Below are positions 45,176-52,639 of a DNA stretch of 64,000 nucleotides, one piece after another (positions within the stretch are counted from its first letter, which is position 1; every line of letters begins with the position of its first letter). The stretch covers positions 124,001 through 188,000 of the forward strand of contig NZ_JOFZ01000011.1 in the NCBI RefSeq assembly GCF_000721265.1, given 5' to 3'. The position numbers were made by a program, and so were the translations under genes. The notes under the pieces were generated by a model that did not search any database, was not told where the DNA came from, and saw only the letters and a list, made by a program, of their open reading frames with translations. Source of the DNA: Streptomyces sp. NRRL F-5126. Lineage in GTDB: Bacteria; Actinomycetota; Actinomycetes; Streptomycetales; Streptomycetaceae.

Positions 45176-45209
45176 CGGTGCTCATGGGCCCCCACGGGGT
45201 GCCCGCCCC

Positions 45210-45241
45210 GCGGGAGGCGGCGGATTCCCGCCGTCTCCCGC
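45210..45241 (+). terminator. Terminator after ehuA
   Basis: Stem of 14 pairs (one G-U), GCGGGAGGCGGCGG / CCGCCGTCTCCCGC, with loop ATTC, 34 bases after the ehuA stop. Probably ends the ehu operon. Confidence 0.75.
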
Positions 45242-45312
45242 ACCTTCGCCCGCCCACCCGGCTATCGTTTGGTCCGACTCCCGCCGCGAGGCGGGGAGGG
45301 CGGAGGGGAAGC

Positions 45313-46104
45313 GTGGGAACGAAACCCGGGCCCGCGGCGCCGTTCCACTCGGTGCACTACGTGCTGCGCGTACTGGAGACCGTCTTCCGCCACGGCGACG
45401 GCGTCACGGACACGCGGATCGCCCGCGAGTCCGGCCTGCCGGCCGCGCACCTGCCGGCGCTGCTCGCCCTGCTCGTGCGCGAGGGTTACGTGGAGCGGCT
45501 GCCCGACGGCGCGTACGTCACGGGCGACGCGCTGGCCGTGCTCGGCTCGGGCGAGGCACGTGCGCGCACCCTGGAGGCGAAGGTCAGGCGCTCGCTCGAC
45601 CGGCTGCGGGACTCGCTCGGCGCCGCCGTCTACGTCAGCCGCTACGTCGACGGCGAGATACGGGTGACGCAGGTGGCCGCGGGCCCCGGCACGCCCGCGG
45701 TCAGGGAGTGGGTCGACTTCAGGACGGCCGCGCACGCGAGCGCGGTCGGCAAGTGCCTGCTCACCCAGCTCGACCAGGACGGCCGCCGCGACCACCTGTC
45801 CCGGCACAAGGCGGCGCGGCTCACGTCCCGCACGATCACCGACGAGCGTGCGCTGCTGTCACGTCTCGCCGGCCGGCCGCCCACGGCACCCGTGCTCGAC
45901 CTTCAGGAGTACGCGGTCGGCACGGTGTGCGCGGCCGTGCCACTGACCGCCGGCGCCACGGTGGGCGCGCTCGCCCTCTCGCTACCGGTCGAGCGCGCCC
46001 ACCGGCTGCGCGCCGCTGCCGCCGCCCTGGGCCGGGAGGCCGCGCCGCTGGCCCTGACGCTGACCGTGCAGGGCGGCCGGGACGCCTGGGGCGCCTCGTG
46101 CTGA
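45313..46104 (+). CDS. IclR-family transcriptional regulator
   Basis: 263 residues from GTG 45313 (GGAGGGG upstream). N-terminal winged helix HSVHYVLRVLETVFRHGDGV through ESGLPAAHLPALLALLVREG; C-terminal IclR effector domain with FRTAAHASAVGKCLL and EYAVGTVCAAVPL. Effector unknown. It is on the same strand after the ehu operon but separated by a terminator; control of ehu is possible but unproven. Confidence 0.88.
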   Translation: MGTKPGPAAPFHSVHYVLRVLETVFRHGDGVTDTRIARESGLPAAHLPALLALLVREGYVERLPDGAYVTGDALAVLGSGEARARTLEAKVRRSLDRLRDSLGAAVYVSRYVDGEIRVTQVAAGPGTPAVREWVDFRTAAHASAVGKCLLTQLDQDGRRDHLSRHKAARLTSRTITDERALLSRLAGRPPTAPVLDLQEYAVGTVCAAVPLTAGATVGALALSLPVERAHRLRAAAAALGREAAPLALTLTVQGGRDAWGASC

Positions 46105-46154
46105 GGGTGGTCACGAGCATCCCCTGGGGCCGGGTATGATTACCTCGTCAGCAA

Positions 46155-46228
46155 GCGCCGCTAGCTCAGTTGGTTAGAGCAGCTGACTCTTAATCAGCGG
46201 GTCCGGGGTTCGAGTCCCTGGCGGCGCA
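46155..46228 (+). tRNA. tRNA-Lys, anticodon CTT, second copy
   Basis: All 74 bases match the tRNA at 36866-36939. A TATGAT box about 17 bases upstream is a good -10. Shares CGTCAGCA just upstream with the first copy. A strong terminator follows. Confidence 0.97.
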
Positions 46229-46237
46229 CTGCACGGC

Positions 46238-46275
46238 GAGGGCCGCGTACCGTTTCACAACGGTACGCGGCCCTC
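46238..46275. terminator. Strong terminator after the second tRNA-Lys
   Basis: A perfect 17-bp stem (arm GAGGGCCGCGTACCGTT) with loop TCAC. It sits between the tRNA and the convergent SPFH gene and probably serves both. Confidence 0.9.
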
Positions 46276-46293
46276 CTGTTGTGACCGGCCCGG

Positions 46294-48249
46294 TCAGAGT
46301 CGCTCGGCGTGATCGCCCGCCCTGCCGGTGTAGAAGGCGACGGTCAGGTCCTTCACGAGGGCCCTGCGCTCGTGGTCGTCCAGTGCGACGAGGCCCCGCG
46401 CGGTGAGCCGCCGCACCGTGTCGTCCACGGCGTCCACCACGGCGCTCAGGACGGTGTCGCGGTGGCGGGCGTCGAGGGCGGCGATCCGGCTGCGCCGCAT
46501 GGCGCCGGCGATCTCCGGGGCGTACTCGATGCGCGTCGGCTGCGCCGAGAACACCTCGATCCCGGCGGGCCTGCACTCCGCGGACAGCATGCGGGTGAGC
46601 GAGTCGCCGACGGCCTCCACGTTGCGCAGCGTCGGCGACGCGCCGTGGAAGGCGTCGGCCGGGAGCTGCGACATGACGCGCGCCATCGCGGCCTCGACCT
46701 GCTCGCGCAGGTAGTCCTCGTGGCCCCGGATCCCGAGGGTCGCCCGCACGGTGTCACGCACCCGCCACACGACGAGGACGACGACGCTGAGCGCGGTGCC
46801 GTTCGCGTCCATGGCCGGCATGGGTTCCGAGCGCCAGTGGCGCAGCCGTACGTCCACGCGCCGGCGCAGCAGCAGGGGGCTGATCCACAGCAGCCCGGTG
46901 CGGCGCACGCTGCCGCGGTACTCGCCGAACAGCGTCAGCACGAGAGCGTGCCCGACCCGGCCGCGGCTGAGCCCGCCGAGCGTGAACAGCAGCACCAGCA
47001 CACCGAGCGTGAGCAGCAGCCACTGGCCGATGCCGATGCCGTGGTACGGCTGCGGGGCGAGCCCCACCAGCAGCGTCAGGAAGCCGGGCAGGGCACCCGC
47101 GTGCCACAGCAGCGCCAGGCAGCCGGCGAGGGTGAGCCCGCCGGCGCACGCGGCCGTCCAGCCGGGCAGCGTGGGTCCCGGGCGCTCGGTGAAGCGCGGG
47201 TCGAGCGGCGGCTCGGGGCGGGTGGGCGCGGTGGTGCGGCGGATGCGCGGCTGCTCGCCCGTGCCGAGCCGCCGCCCCACGACGGTGGGCCGGCGCACGG
47301 CCGGGTCGACCTCGTCGCGGAAGAGGAGGTGCACGGGGATCTCGTGCGTGGACTCGCCGACGATGAGCGGGCCGCGGCGCGCGGCCGCCCCCGCCGGCCT
47401 TCCCGCGAGCGCGTCGCCCGCACCGGTGCCTGCGCCGGGGCCGGGGCCGGGGCGGTCGGAGAAGGCCCAGTCGTCGCCGGCCGGGGGCGGGGCGGACGGC
47501 GGGACAGCCTCGCCGCCGTCGTCCGCGTGGGCCGGGTCCTCGGGGGAGGGCGCGGCGGCGACGGGGACGGGGGCGGCGGGCGGCGCCTCGTCGGGCGCGC
47601 GCTGCGGCCCGACAGCCGTCACGGGCGGCTCGGGCAGCGCGGGTGGCTCGGCTGCCCCGGGCGCTTCCGCCACGCCGACGGCGCCGCCCGCCATGGCCGC
47701 CGGGAGCGCACCGGACGGCGCGGCCGCGCCGTCCGGGCCGGGAGCGGGTGCCCCGTCGGGGTCCCCCCGCACGACTGTCCCTGCGCCGCCGACGCCATCG
47801 GCGTCGTCCCCGGCGCCAGGTCGCGGCAGGTCCTCGTCGTCTTCGACCAGCCCTGCTCGCACGACCTCGTCGCCGGAGCATCCGGCCGCCTCGGACTCAG
47901 CCCCCGGCCGGGACGGGTGTGCCCCGTAGGGATGGTCCCGCACGGCCGCGCCTGCGCCGCCGACGGCATCGGGCCGCGGGAGGGCGTCGCCTTCCCCGGC
48001 CGGTTCGGCGTGTACGAACGTGTCGGGTTCCCCGGCGGACTCGCCCTCCCCCACGGCGCCGGCTTCCGCCCGCGTACCGGTGTCACCGGTGTCGCCGGCG
48101 CGCCCGGCCGCCTCCGGTCCGGCGTGCGCGTCCGGCGTGAGGACCGCGTCGGCCGGCGATCCAGCCCCTGACGGGAGCTCAGACGTGCCGGCCTCTCCGG
48201 AGGAGGCCCGCGGCAGCGGGGCGTCGTGGGGCGGGGTCGTCGCTGTCAT
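46294..48249 (-). CDS. SPFH/band-7 domain protein with long disordered N-terminus
   Basis: 651 residues. About the first 280 are Ala/Gly/Pro/acid-rich and disordered, with an imperfect internal repeat (LPRPDAVGGAGAAVRDHPYG and LPRPG..GVGGAGTVVRGDPDG). A basic linker and two or three hydrophobic segments (about 360-435) follow, then the SPFH domain (LRHWRSEPMPAMDANGTALS, GIEVFSAQPTRIEYAPEI). SPFH proteins scaffold membrane microdomains. GGAGG precedes the ATG by about 10 bases. It starts just after the NlpC/P60-like gene ends. Confidence 0.85.
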   Translation of the reverse strand: MTATTPPHDAPLPRASSGEAGTSELPSGAGSPADAVLTPDAHAGPEAAGRAGDTGDTGTRAEAGAVGEGESAGEPDTFVHAEPAGEGDALPRPDAVGGAGAAVRDHPYGAHPSRPGAESEAAGCSGDEVVRAGLVEDDEDLPRPGAGDDADGVGGAGTVVRGDPDGAPAPGPDGAAAPSGALPAAMAGGAVGVAEAPGAAEPPALPEPPVTAVGPQRAPDEAPPAAPVPVAAAPSPEDPAHADDGGEAVPPSAPPPAGDDWAFSDRPGPGPGAGTGAGDALAGRPAGAAARRGPLIVGESTHEIPVHLLFRDEVDPAVRRPTVVGRRLGTGEQPRIRRTTAPTRPEPPLDPRFTERPGPTLPGWTAACAGGLTLAGCLALLWHAGALPGFLTLLVGLAPQPYHGIGIGQWLLLTLGVLVLLFTLGGLSRGRVGHALVLTLFGEYRGSVRRTGLLWISPLLLRRRVDVRLRHWRSEPMPAMDANGTALSVVVLVVWRVRDTVRATLGIRGHEDYLREQVEAAMARVMSQLPADAFHGASPTLRNVEAVGDSLTRMLSAECRPAGIEVFSAQPTRIEYAPEIAGAMRRSRIAALDARHRDTVLSAVVDAVDDTVRRLTARGLVALDDHERRALVKDLTVAFYTGRAGDHAERL

Positions 48250-48267
48250 GGTGTGTGGTTACCTCCG

Positions 48268-49665
48268 TCATGCGAAAAGTCGTCGCCATGTCTCCCGGCC
48301 CGGGTAGCCGTCCGCCGCACTGCCCGTCCAGCCCTGCGCGCGCTGGAACGCCTGCGTCGCCCTGCGGTCCGCCTCCCCCCACGCCGGGCCCGGGCCCCGC
48401 GTGTAGTACCTGCCGAAACCCTTCTTCACGAGCTGCTTGCCGAGCCGCTCCACGTACACGTTGGACCGGCCCGGCCCGAAGTACTCCTCGCCCGGGTACG
48501 CGGGCGCCTTCCCGGCCGTGGCCGGGGCCGCGGGGGCCGCGGCCGCCCCGGTGTGGGTGGCGGCGGCCGGCGCCGCGTGTGCGGCAGGCTTGCCCGCCGG
48601 CGGGATGTCCTTGCCGCGCCCCGACACCAGGAGGTGCCACGTGTCCGGGCCCGGCAGACCGTCCGCCTCGCTGCCGCGCCACCCCTGCGCGCGCTGGAAC
48701 GCCTGCGTCGCCCTGCGGTCCGCCTCGCCCCAGCTCGGTCCCGGACCGCTCGTGTAGAAGCGCTTGCCGCCGCGCGCCACGAGCATCCTGCCGAGTTGCG
48801 TGACGTAACGGTTGTGCGCGCCCGGCCCGAAGCGGGACGCGCCCGGGTACGTGTACGACGCGGTGGCGGCGGCGCCGGGCGCGCCCTGGTCGGCCAGCCC
48901 CTTGTAGCGGTACGGCACGTACTTGTCGGAGTTGGTCCAGTACGCCATGGGCGTCACCTGCGCACGCGTGTGCGGCGGCGTCTGCTCGTACGCCAGGTAG
49001 GTGCGGTGCGAGGCGTCCGCCCAGCCGCCGAAGATCGTGACGTGCGAACCCTTGTCGGGGTCGGCGGGGTTGTGGAACAGCAGGATGTCCCCCGGCCGGA
49101 GATCGGCGCGGGCGATCTTCACGCCGTATCGCGCGAGGCTGCCCGTCCACTCGTTCTTCGGCAGGTGCCAGGCCATGGAGACGTAGCCGGAGCAGTCCTG
49201 CCGGTAGCCGTCGGTCCAGAACTTGGTCATGCTGTAGGGCACCTTCGCGGTGACCCACGTCTTCGCGCGGCTGATGATCTGCGCGCGTGTCGTCTTCGGC
49301 AGGTCGGCCGATCCGCCGCCCGGCTTGCCGTGCACTGGGCCGCTGCCGCCCTGCGGCGTTGCCGGGCTCGGCTCGGCGTAGCCGTCGGTGACGGGCGGAG
49401 CGGCCGTCAGCGCCGCATGCCCCGCCGCACCGGCGTGGCCCAGTGGCGCGGTACCGCCCGCGATGTGCGCGGGCGCGGCGGTGGCGGCCGTCACCCCGCA
49501 GCCCCAGGCGAGCCCGGCCGCCGCGGCGAGCGCCAGCGCACGCCGCCCGCCGGATCCTCGCTGCCGGACGGCGAGGCCTTGTGCCGCCTCGTGCCGCCGC
49601 TGCGCACATCCGGCACAGGGGCAGTCGAGAGCGGGTTCGTACTCTTCGAAGACCGGGACGGTCAT
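48268..49665 (-). CDS. Secreted NlpC/P60-like protein with two peptidoglycan-binding repeats
   Basis: 465 residues. An unusual N-terminus with LDCPCAGCAQRR (Cys15, 17, 20) precedes a hydrophobic signal segment (about 42-64). The middle domain has RQDCSGYVSMAW with catalytic Cys158 and SHVTIF with His208, as in NlpC/P60-type cysteine peptidases, preceded by AKTWVTAKVPYSM. Two C-terminal repeats of about 85 residues each end in WGEADRRATQAFQRAQGW. Probably remodels or binds the cell wall. Its gene is upstream of the SPFH gene on the same strand, 18 bases apart. Confidence 0.85.
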   Translation of the reverse strand: MTVPVFEEYEPALDCPCAGCAQRRHEAAQGLAVRQRGSGGRRALALAAAAGLAWGCGVTAATAAPAHIAGGTAPLGHAGAAGHAALTAAPPVTDGYAEPSPATPQGGSGPVHGKPGGGSADLPKTTRAQIISRAKTWVTAKVPYSMTKFWTDGYRQDCSGYVSMAWHLPKNEWTGSLARYGVKIARADLRPGDILLFHNPADPDKGSHVTIFGGWADASHRTYLAYEQTPPHTRAQVTPMAYWTNSDKYVPYRYKGLADQGAPGAAATASYTYPGASRFGPGAHNRYVTQLGRMLVARGGKRFYTSGPGPSWGEADRRATQAFQRAQGWRGSEADGLPGPDTWHLLVSGRGKDIPPAGKPAAHAAPAAATHTGAAAAPAAPATAGKAPAYPGEEYFGPGRSNVYVERLGKQLVKKGFGRYYTRGPGPAWGEADRRATQAFQRAQGWTGSAADGYPGRETWRRLFA

Positions 49666-49758
49666 GCTGCGATCCCCTCCACGCGCTCATCACGTTGTTC
49701 CTGACGTGGTGTCAAGGCGCCAGTGTCTCAACTGTCCCTGTAGGTCGCATTCTGACCG

Positions 49759-49764
49759 ATCATA
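49759..49764 (-). promoter_or_regulatory. -10 box for the NlpC/P60-like gene
   Basis: TATGAT on the minus strand, with TGGCAT 16 bases further upstream as a weak -35. The leader to the ATG at 49665 would be about 85-90 bases. Confidence 0.45.
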
Positions 49765-49918
49765 GGTAGTAAATACACTTATGCCAGGGCGTGGCGTACC
49801 GCGAATGTCGCGATTCACCCGGGAAACGGCGTAGAGTCCCGGCCGCGAAAACCAGAGCGCTAAATCGACAATTGCCCGGTACTATGACGGGGACATGACC
49901 GCCGGCGAGCTCCCGCGC

Positions 49919-49949
49919 GGGCAGGGCGCCCTGTCGTGGCGCCCTGCCC
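49919..49949. terminator. Perfect 12-bp hairpin upstream of the NlpC/P60-like gene
   Basis: GGGCAGGGCGCC / GGCGCCCTGCCC with a 7-base loop. Together with the next hairpin it likely ends transcription of the sortase gene. Confidence 0.65.
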
Positions 49950-49969
49950 CGGCGCGGTCGAGGACCGGT

Positions 49970-50007
49970 CCGGCCGGCGACCCTCGGGGGGACGGGTCGC
50001 CGGCCGG
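49970..50007 (-). terminator. Terminator after the sortase gene
   Basis: Perfect 14-bp stem CCGGCCGGCGACCC / GGGTCGCCGGCCGG with a 10-base loop, about 43 bases beyond the sortase stop. Confidence 0.8.
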
Positions 50008-50010
50008 GCC

Positions 50011-50045
50011 GGATCGGGTCAGGTCAGGTCGGGTCGGGTCGGGTC
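50011..50045. repeat. Pentanucleotide tandem repeat
   Basis: Seven units of the RGGTC type (GGATC, GGGTC, AGGTC, AGGTC, then three GGGTC), with one more GGGTC after a single extra base, running into the sortase stop codon. Confidence 0.8.
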
Positions 50046-50049
50046 CGGG

Positions 50050-50754
50050 TCAGCTGTCGGCCGTGTCCGTCCCGCCGCCCACGACCTTTGTCAGGTAGGC
50101 CGAGACGACGACGTTCGCGGTGTACTCCTGGGCCGCGCGGTCGAACGTGCCGCCGCAGGTGATCAGCCGGAGTTCGGCGCGTTTGTGCTGGCTGACGCCG
50201 TAGACCTTGTCGGCGTCGAAATGCTTCCTGCTCACGACCTCCACGTCGTCGACCGTGAACTCGGCGACGGAGCCGTCCGCGCGCGCCACGCGCACCTTCT
50301 CGCCTGCCTTGGCCGCGCTGAGCCCGTAGAAGACCGCGGCCTTCGTCTTGGTGTCCACGTGACCGACCAGGATGGACGTCCCCGCCGCGCCCGGCTGCGT
50401 GCCGCCGTCGTACCAGCCGACCGTGCCGGGCGTGGAGAACGGCGGCGGGTCGACCGCACCCTTCCCGTCGAGGCCGCGGCCGGTGACGGGCGCGGTGATC
50501 CCGAGCGCGGGGATCTCGACGCGCCGCGGCTTCGACGGCGAGAGGGGGGCGTGCGCGGGCGGCAGCGGCACTCCGAGCGGACGGCCGACGGCCGCGATGT
50601 CGCCCGTGGCGGGCGCGTGGGCGCCGCCCGCCGTCCCGTCCGCCGTGCCGCGGCCCCAGAGCCAGAGGCCGAGCAGCAGCACGGCCCAGGCGACGCCCGT
50701 GGTCAGCTTGCCCGAGCCCCGGCCGGAGCCCGCGGCGTCGTTCCCCTCGGACAC
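50050..50754 (-). CDS. Class F sortase
   Basis: 234 residues. One N-terminal transmembrane anchor (about 18-35), linker, then the sortase barrel from RRVEIPALGI. Catalytic His132 is in LVGHVDTKT and Cys200 in LITCGG; Arg206 in FDRAAQEY is the likely third residue. Class F enzymes are common in actinobacteria and their substrates are poorly known. The upstream gene (50765-51367), ten bases away, encodes a surface-type protein with a C-terminal anchor and is the likely partner. Confidence 0.88.
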   Translation of the reverse strand: MSEGNDAAGSGRGSGKLTTGVAWAVLLLGLWLWGRGTADGTAGGAHAPATGDIAAVGRPLGVPLPPAHAPLSPSKPRRVEIPALGITAPVTGRGLDGKGAVDPPPFSTPGTVGWYDGGTQPGAAGTSILVGHVDTKTKAAVFYGLSAAKAGEKVRVARADGSVAEFTVDDVEVVSRKHFDADKVYGVSQHKRAELRLITCGGTFDRAAQEYTANVVVSAYLTKVVGGGTDTADS

Positions 50755-50764
50755 GGTGGCCGCC

Positions 50765-51367
50765 TCAGTCCGCTTCCCGCGACGCGGAGACGGCCGCCGC
50801 GCGCCTGCGCCGGCTGCTCCGGTACGCCACGGTCACCGCCGCCACCCCCGCGAGCACGAGGCCGACAACGGTGTAGGGGGTGCCGGGGCCCGACTGCTCG
50901 GCCGGGACGGCCGCGTTCTTCGCGTCGGCGGCCAGCACCGCCGTGCCACCGCCGCCCGCGTGCACGGGGGCGTACGGCCTCCTGTGGTCGTAGCCACCGT
51001 GGTCGTGGCCGTGGTCCACGACCTGGAAGCGGCCCACATGGCCGTGGTCGTGCCCGTCGCAGCTGACGCTGATGTCATAGCTGCCCGCCGCCATGAAGGA
51101 CTTGATGGAGACATCGCCGTAGAGCGCGTCACCGGATCCGCTGCTGATGGTCACCGCCTGGACGAAGGCGCTGGACGAGACGCGCGCGCGGCCGTGCCTG
51201 CACCCCTCGACCTTGACCTGCACGTGGCCCTGCGCCGCGATGACGGTGGAGCTGATGGTGGCGGTGACGTTGTCCTGCGCCTGGGCGGCCGTGGCCCCGT
51301 AGACCGGAGCCGCGACGAGTATGGCGGCCGCACCGGCGGCACGCAGAGCGAGCAATCCTGAACGCAT
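50765..51367 (-). CDS. Secreted cell-surface protein with C-terminal anchor, sortase partner
   Basis: 200 residues from ATG 51367, seven bases after GGAGG. Signal peptide 1-30 (cleavage after AAQA), a beta-type domain (about 31-120), a His/Asp/Gly-rich stretch (CDGHDHGHVGRFQVVDHGHDH) and a C-terminal anchor: hydrophobic YTVVGLVLAGVAAVTVAY then RSSRRRRAAA. This is the layout of a sorting signal, though no LPxTG is present (SGPGTPY precedes the helix). The His-rich part may bind metal. Confidence 0.8.
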   Translation of the reverse strand: MRSGLLALRAAGAAAILVAAPVYGATAAQAQDNVTATISSTVIAAQGHVQVKVEGCRHGRARVSSSAFVQAVTISSGSGDALYGDVSIKSFMAAGSYDISVSCDGHDHGHVGRFQVVDHGHDHGGYDHRRPYAPVHAGGGGTAVLAADAKNAAVPAEQSGPGTPYTVVGLVLAGVAAVTVAYRSSRRRRAAAVSASREAD

Positions 51368-51577
51368 GGTGAACCTCCTGTCAGGAAGACTCACCCGCGC
51401 GGGGCCTTTCCGCATCCGCAGGGGCCCTTCCGTGTCACCTGTTCGGCCCCGCGGGCGCGGCGGTGACCTGCCGGTACCCCGCCCCGCCGCCCCGGCCGCC
51501 CGACCCCGCGGCCGGCTTCCGCGCCTATGGGATGATCGGCGCTGTTGACGGCCGCACACCCGCAGGAGACTGGCCCC

Positions 51578-52357
51578 ATGACGCACCGCAAGCCCATCGC
51601 ATCCTGGCTCACGGACATGGACGGCGTGCTCATGCACGAAGGTGTCCCCGTGCCGGGCGCCGACGCCTTCGTCAAGCGCCTGCGGGAGTCCGAGCGCCCG
51701 TTCCTCGTCCTGACGAACAACTCGATCTACACGCCGCGCGACCTGTCGGCACGGCTCAGCCGGATCGGCCTCGACGTGCCCGCCTCGAACATCTGGACCT
51801 CCGCGCTGGCCACCGCCAGGTTCCTGGAGGACCAGCACCCCGGCGGCACCGCGTACGTCATCGGCGAGGCCGGGCTGACCACGGCGCTGCACGACGCGGG
51901 CTACATCCTCACCGACGTGGACCCCGATTTCGTGATCCTCGGCGAGACGCGCACCTACTCGTTCGAGGCGCTGACGAAGGCGATCCGGCTGATCAACAAG
52001 GGGGCGCGGTTCATCGCCACGAACCCCGACTCCACCGGGCCGTCCCCGGAGGGCGACCTGCCCGCCACAGGCTCCGTCGCGGCCCTCATCACCAAGGCCA
52101 CCGGCAAGGAGCCGTACTTCGTGGGCAAGCCGAACCCGCTCATGATGCGCACCGGCCTCAACACCATCGGGGCGCACTCGGAATCCTCGGCGATGATCGG
52201 CGACCGGATGGACACGGACGTCCTGGCCGGTCTCGAGGCCGGCATGGAGACGTTCCTCGTGCTGACGGGGCTGACCGGGCCGGGCGATGTCGAGCGTTAC
52301 CCGTTCCGCCCGACACGGGTCGTGGAGTCCATCGCCGACCTCGTCGAGCTGGTCTGA
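51578..52357 (+). CDS. HAD-IIA family sugar-phosphatase (NagD-like)
   Basis: 259 residues from ATG 51578. WLTDMDGVLMHE holds the nucleophile Asp and the acid/base Asp; VLTNNS is motif II; GKPNPLMM motif III Lys; MIGDRMDTDVLAGLEAG motif IV. Length fits the NagD/pNPPase group. Dephosphorylates an unknown small phosphate such as a nucleotide or sugar phosphate. Confidence 0.92.
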   Translation: MTHRKPIASWLTDMDGVLMHEGVPVPGADAFVKRLRESERPFLVLTNNSIYTPRDLSARLSRIGLDVPASNIWTSALATARFLEDQHPGGTAYVIGEAGLTTALHDAGYILTDVDPDFVILGETRTYSFEALTKAIRLINKGARFIATNPDSTGPSPEGDLPATGSVAALITKATGKEPYFVGKPNPLMMRTGLNTIGAHSESSAMIGDRMDTDVLAGLEAGMETFLVLTGLTGPGDVERYPFRPTRVVESIADLVELV

Positions 52358-52399
52358 GCCTGTCCGGGGCCCGGACCGGCTCGACGAGACGAGCGGGGC

Positions 52400-52639
52400 T
52401 CAGGGCCTCGGACCCAGTACCTTCCCCGATCCACCGTCCGTCACCGTGATGGCCGAAGCGGGGCACGAGTCGGCCACGTCGAGCAGGACCTCGTCGGCGT
52501 CCGGGTCCGCCGCGCCGGGCGCCACACTCGCCGCCGCGCCCTCCAGCACGAACCGCTCGGGCGCCAGCGCCGCGCACATGCCGGAGCCGACGCACACGTC
52601 CCCGTCCACCTCGATGTGCCACGCCCCCATCGCGCTCAC
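52400..52639 (-). CDS. [3Fe-4S] ferredoxin, P450 partner
   Basis: 79 residues from GTG 52639, which overlaps the P450 stop (GTGA); ATG 52630 is an alternative. Cluster ligands: Cys in DVCVGSGMC (C-x5-C) and the distant DSCPAS. The lack of the fourth ligand in the CVGSGMC motif (Gly/Ser replaces Cys) is typical of SoyB-like 3Fe-4S ferredoxins. It would pass electrons to the coupled P450. Confidence 0.9.
   Translation of the reverse strand: MSAMGAWHIEVDGDVCVGSGMCAALAPERFVLEGAAASVAPGAADPDADEVLLDVADSCPASAITVTDGGSGKVLGPRP

Larger units (their letters stand above)
49666..50049. other. Intergenic region with promoter, hairpins and a pentamer repeat
   Basis: 384 bases without a gene, between two minus-strand genes. 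It contains the probable promoter of the NlpC/P60-like gene (-10 TATGAT at 49764-49759, minus strand) in an AT-rich patch, the palindromic CGCGAATGTCGCG (about 49799-49811), two strong hairpins and a pentanucleotide repeat next to the sortase stop codon. Confidence 0.6.

Noticed and set aside
46309..48171. A 620-codon plus-strand frame across the SPFH gene
   Set aside because: It is antisense to a gene with a recognisable SPFH domain and has no motifs or ribosome binding site.
49812..49820. GGGTGAATC on the minus strand upstream of the NlpC/P60-like gene, as in c-di-AMP (ydaO) riboswitches
   Set aside because: The rest of the ydaO consensus is missing, and the motif lies upstream of the likely -10 box (49764-49759), so it would not be in the leader RNA.
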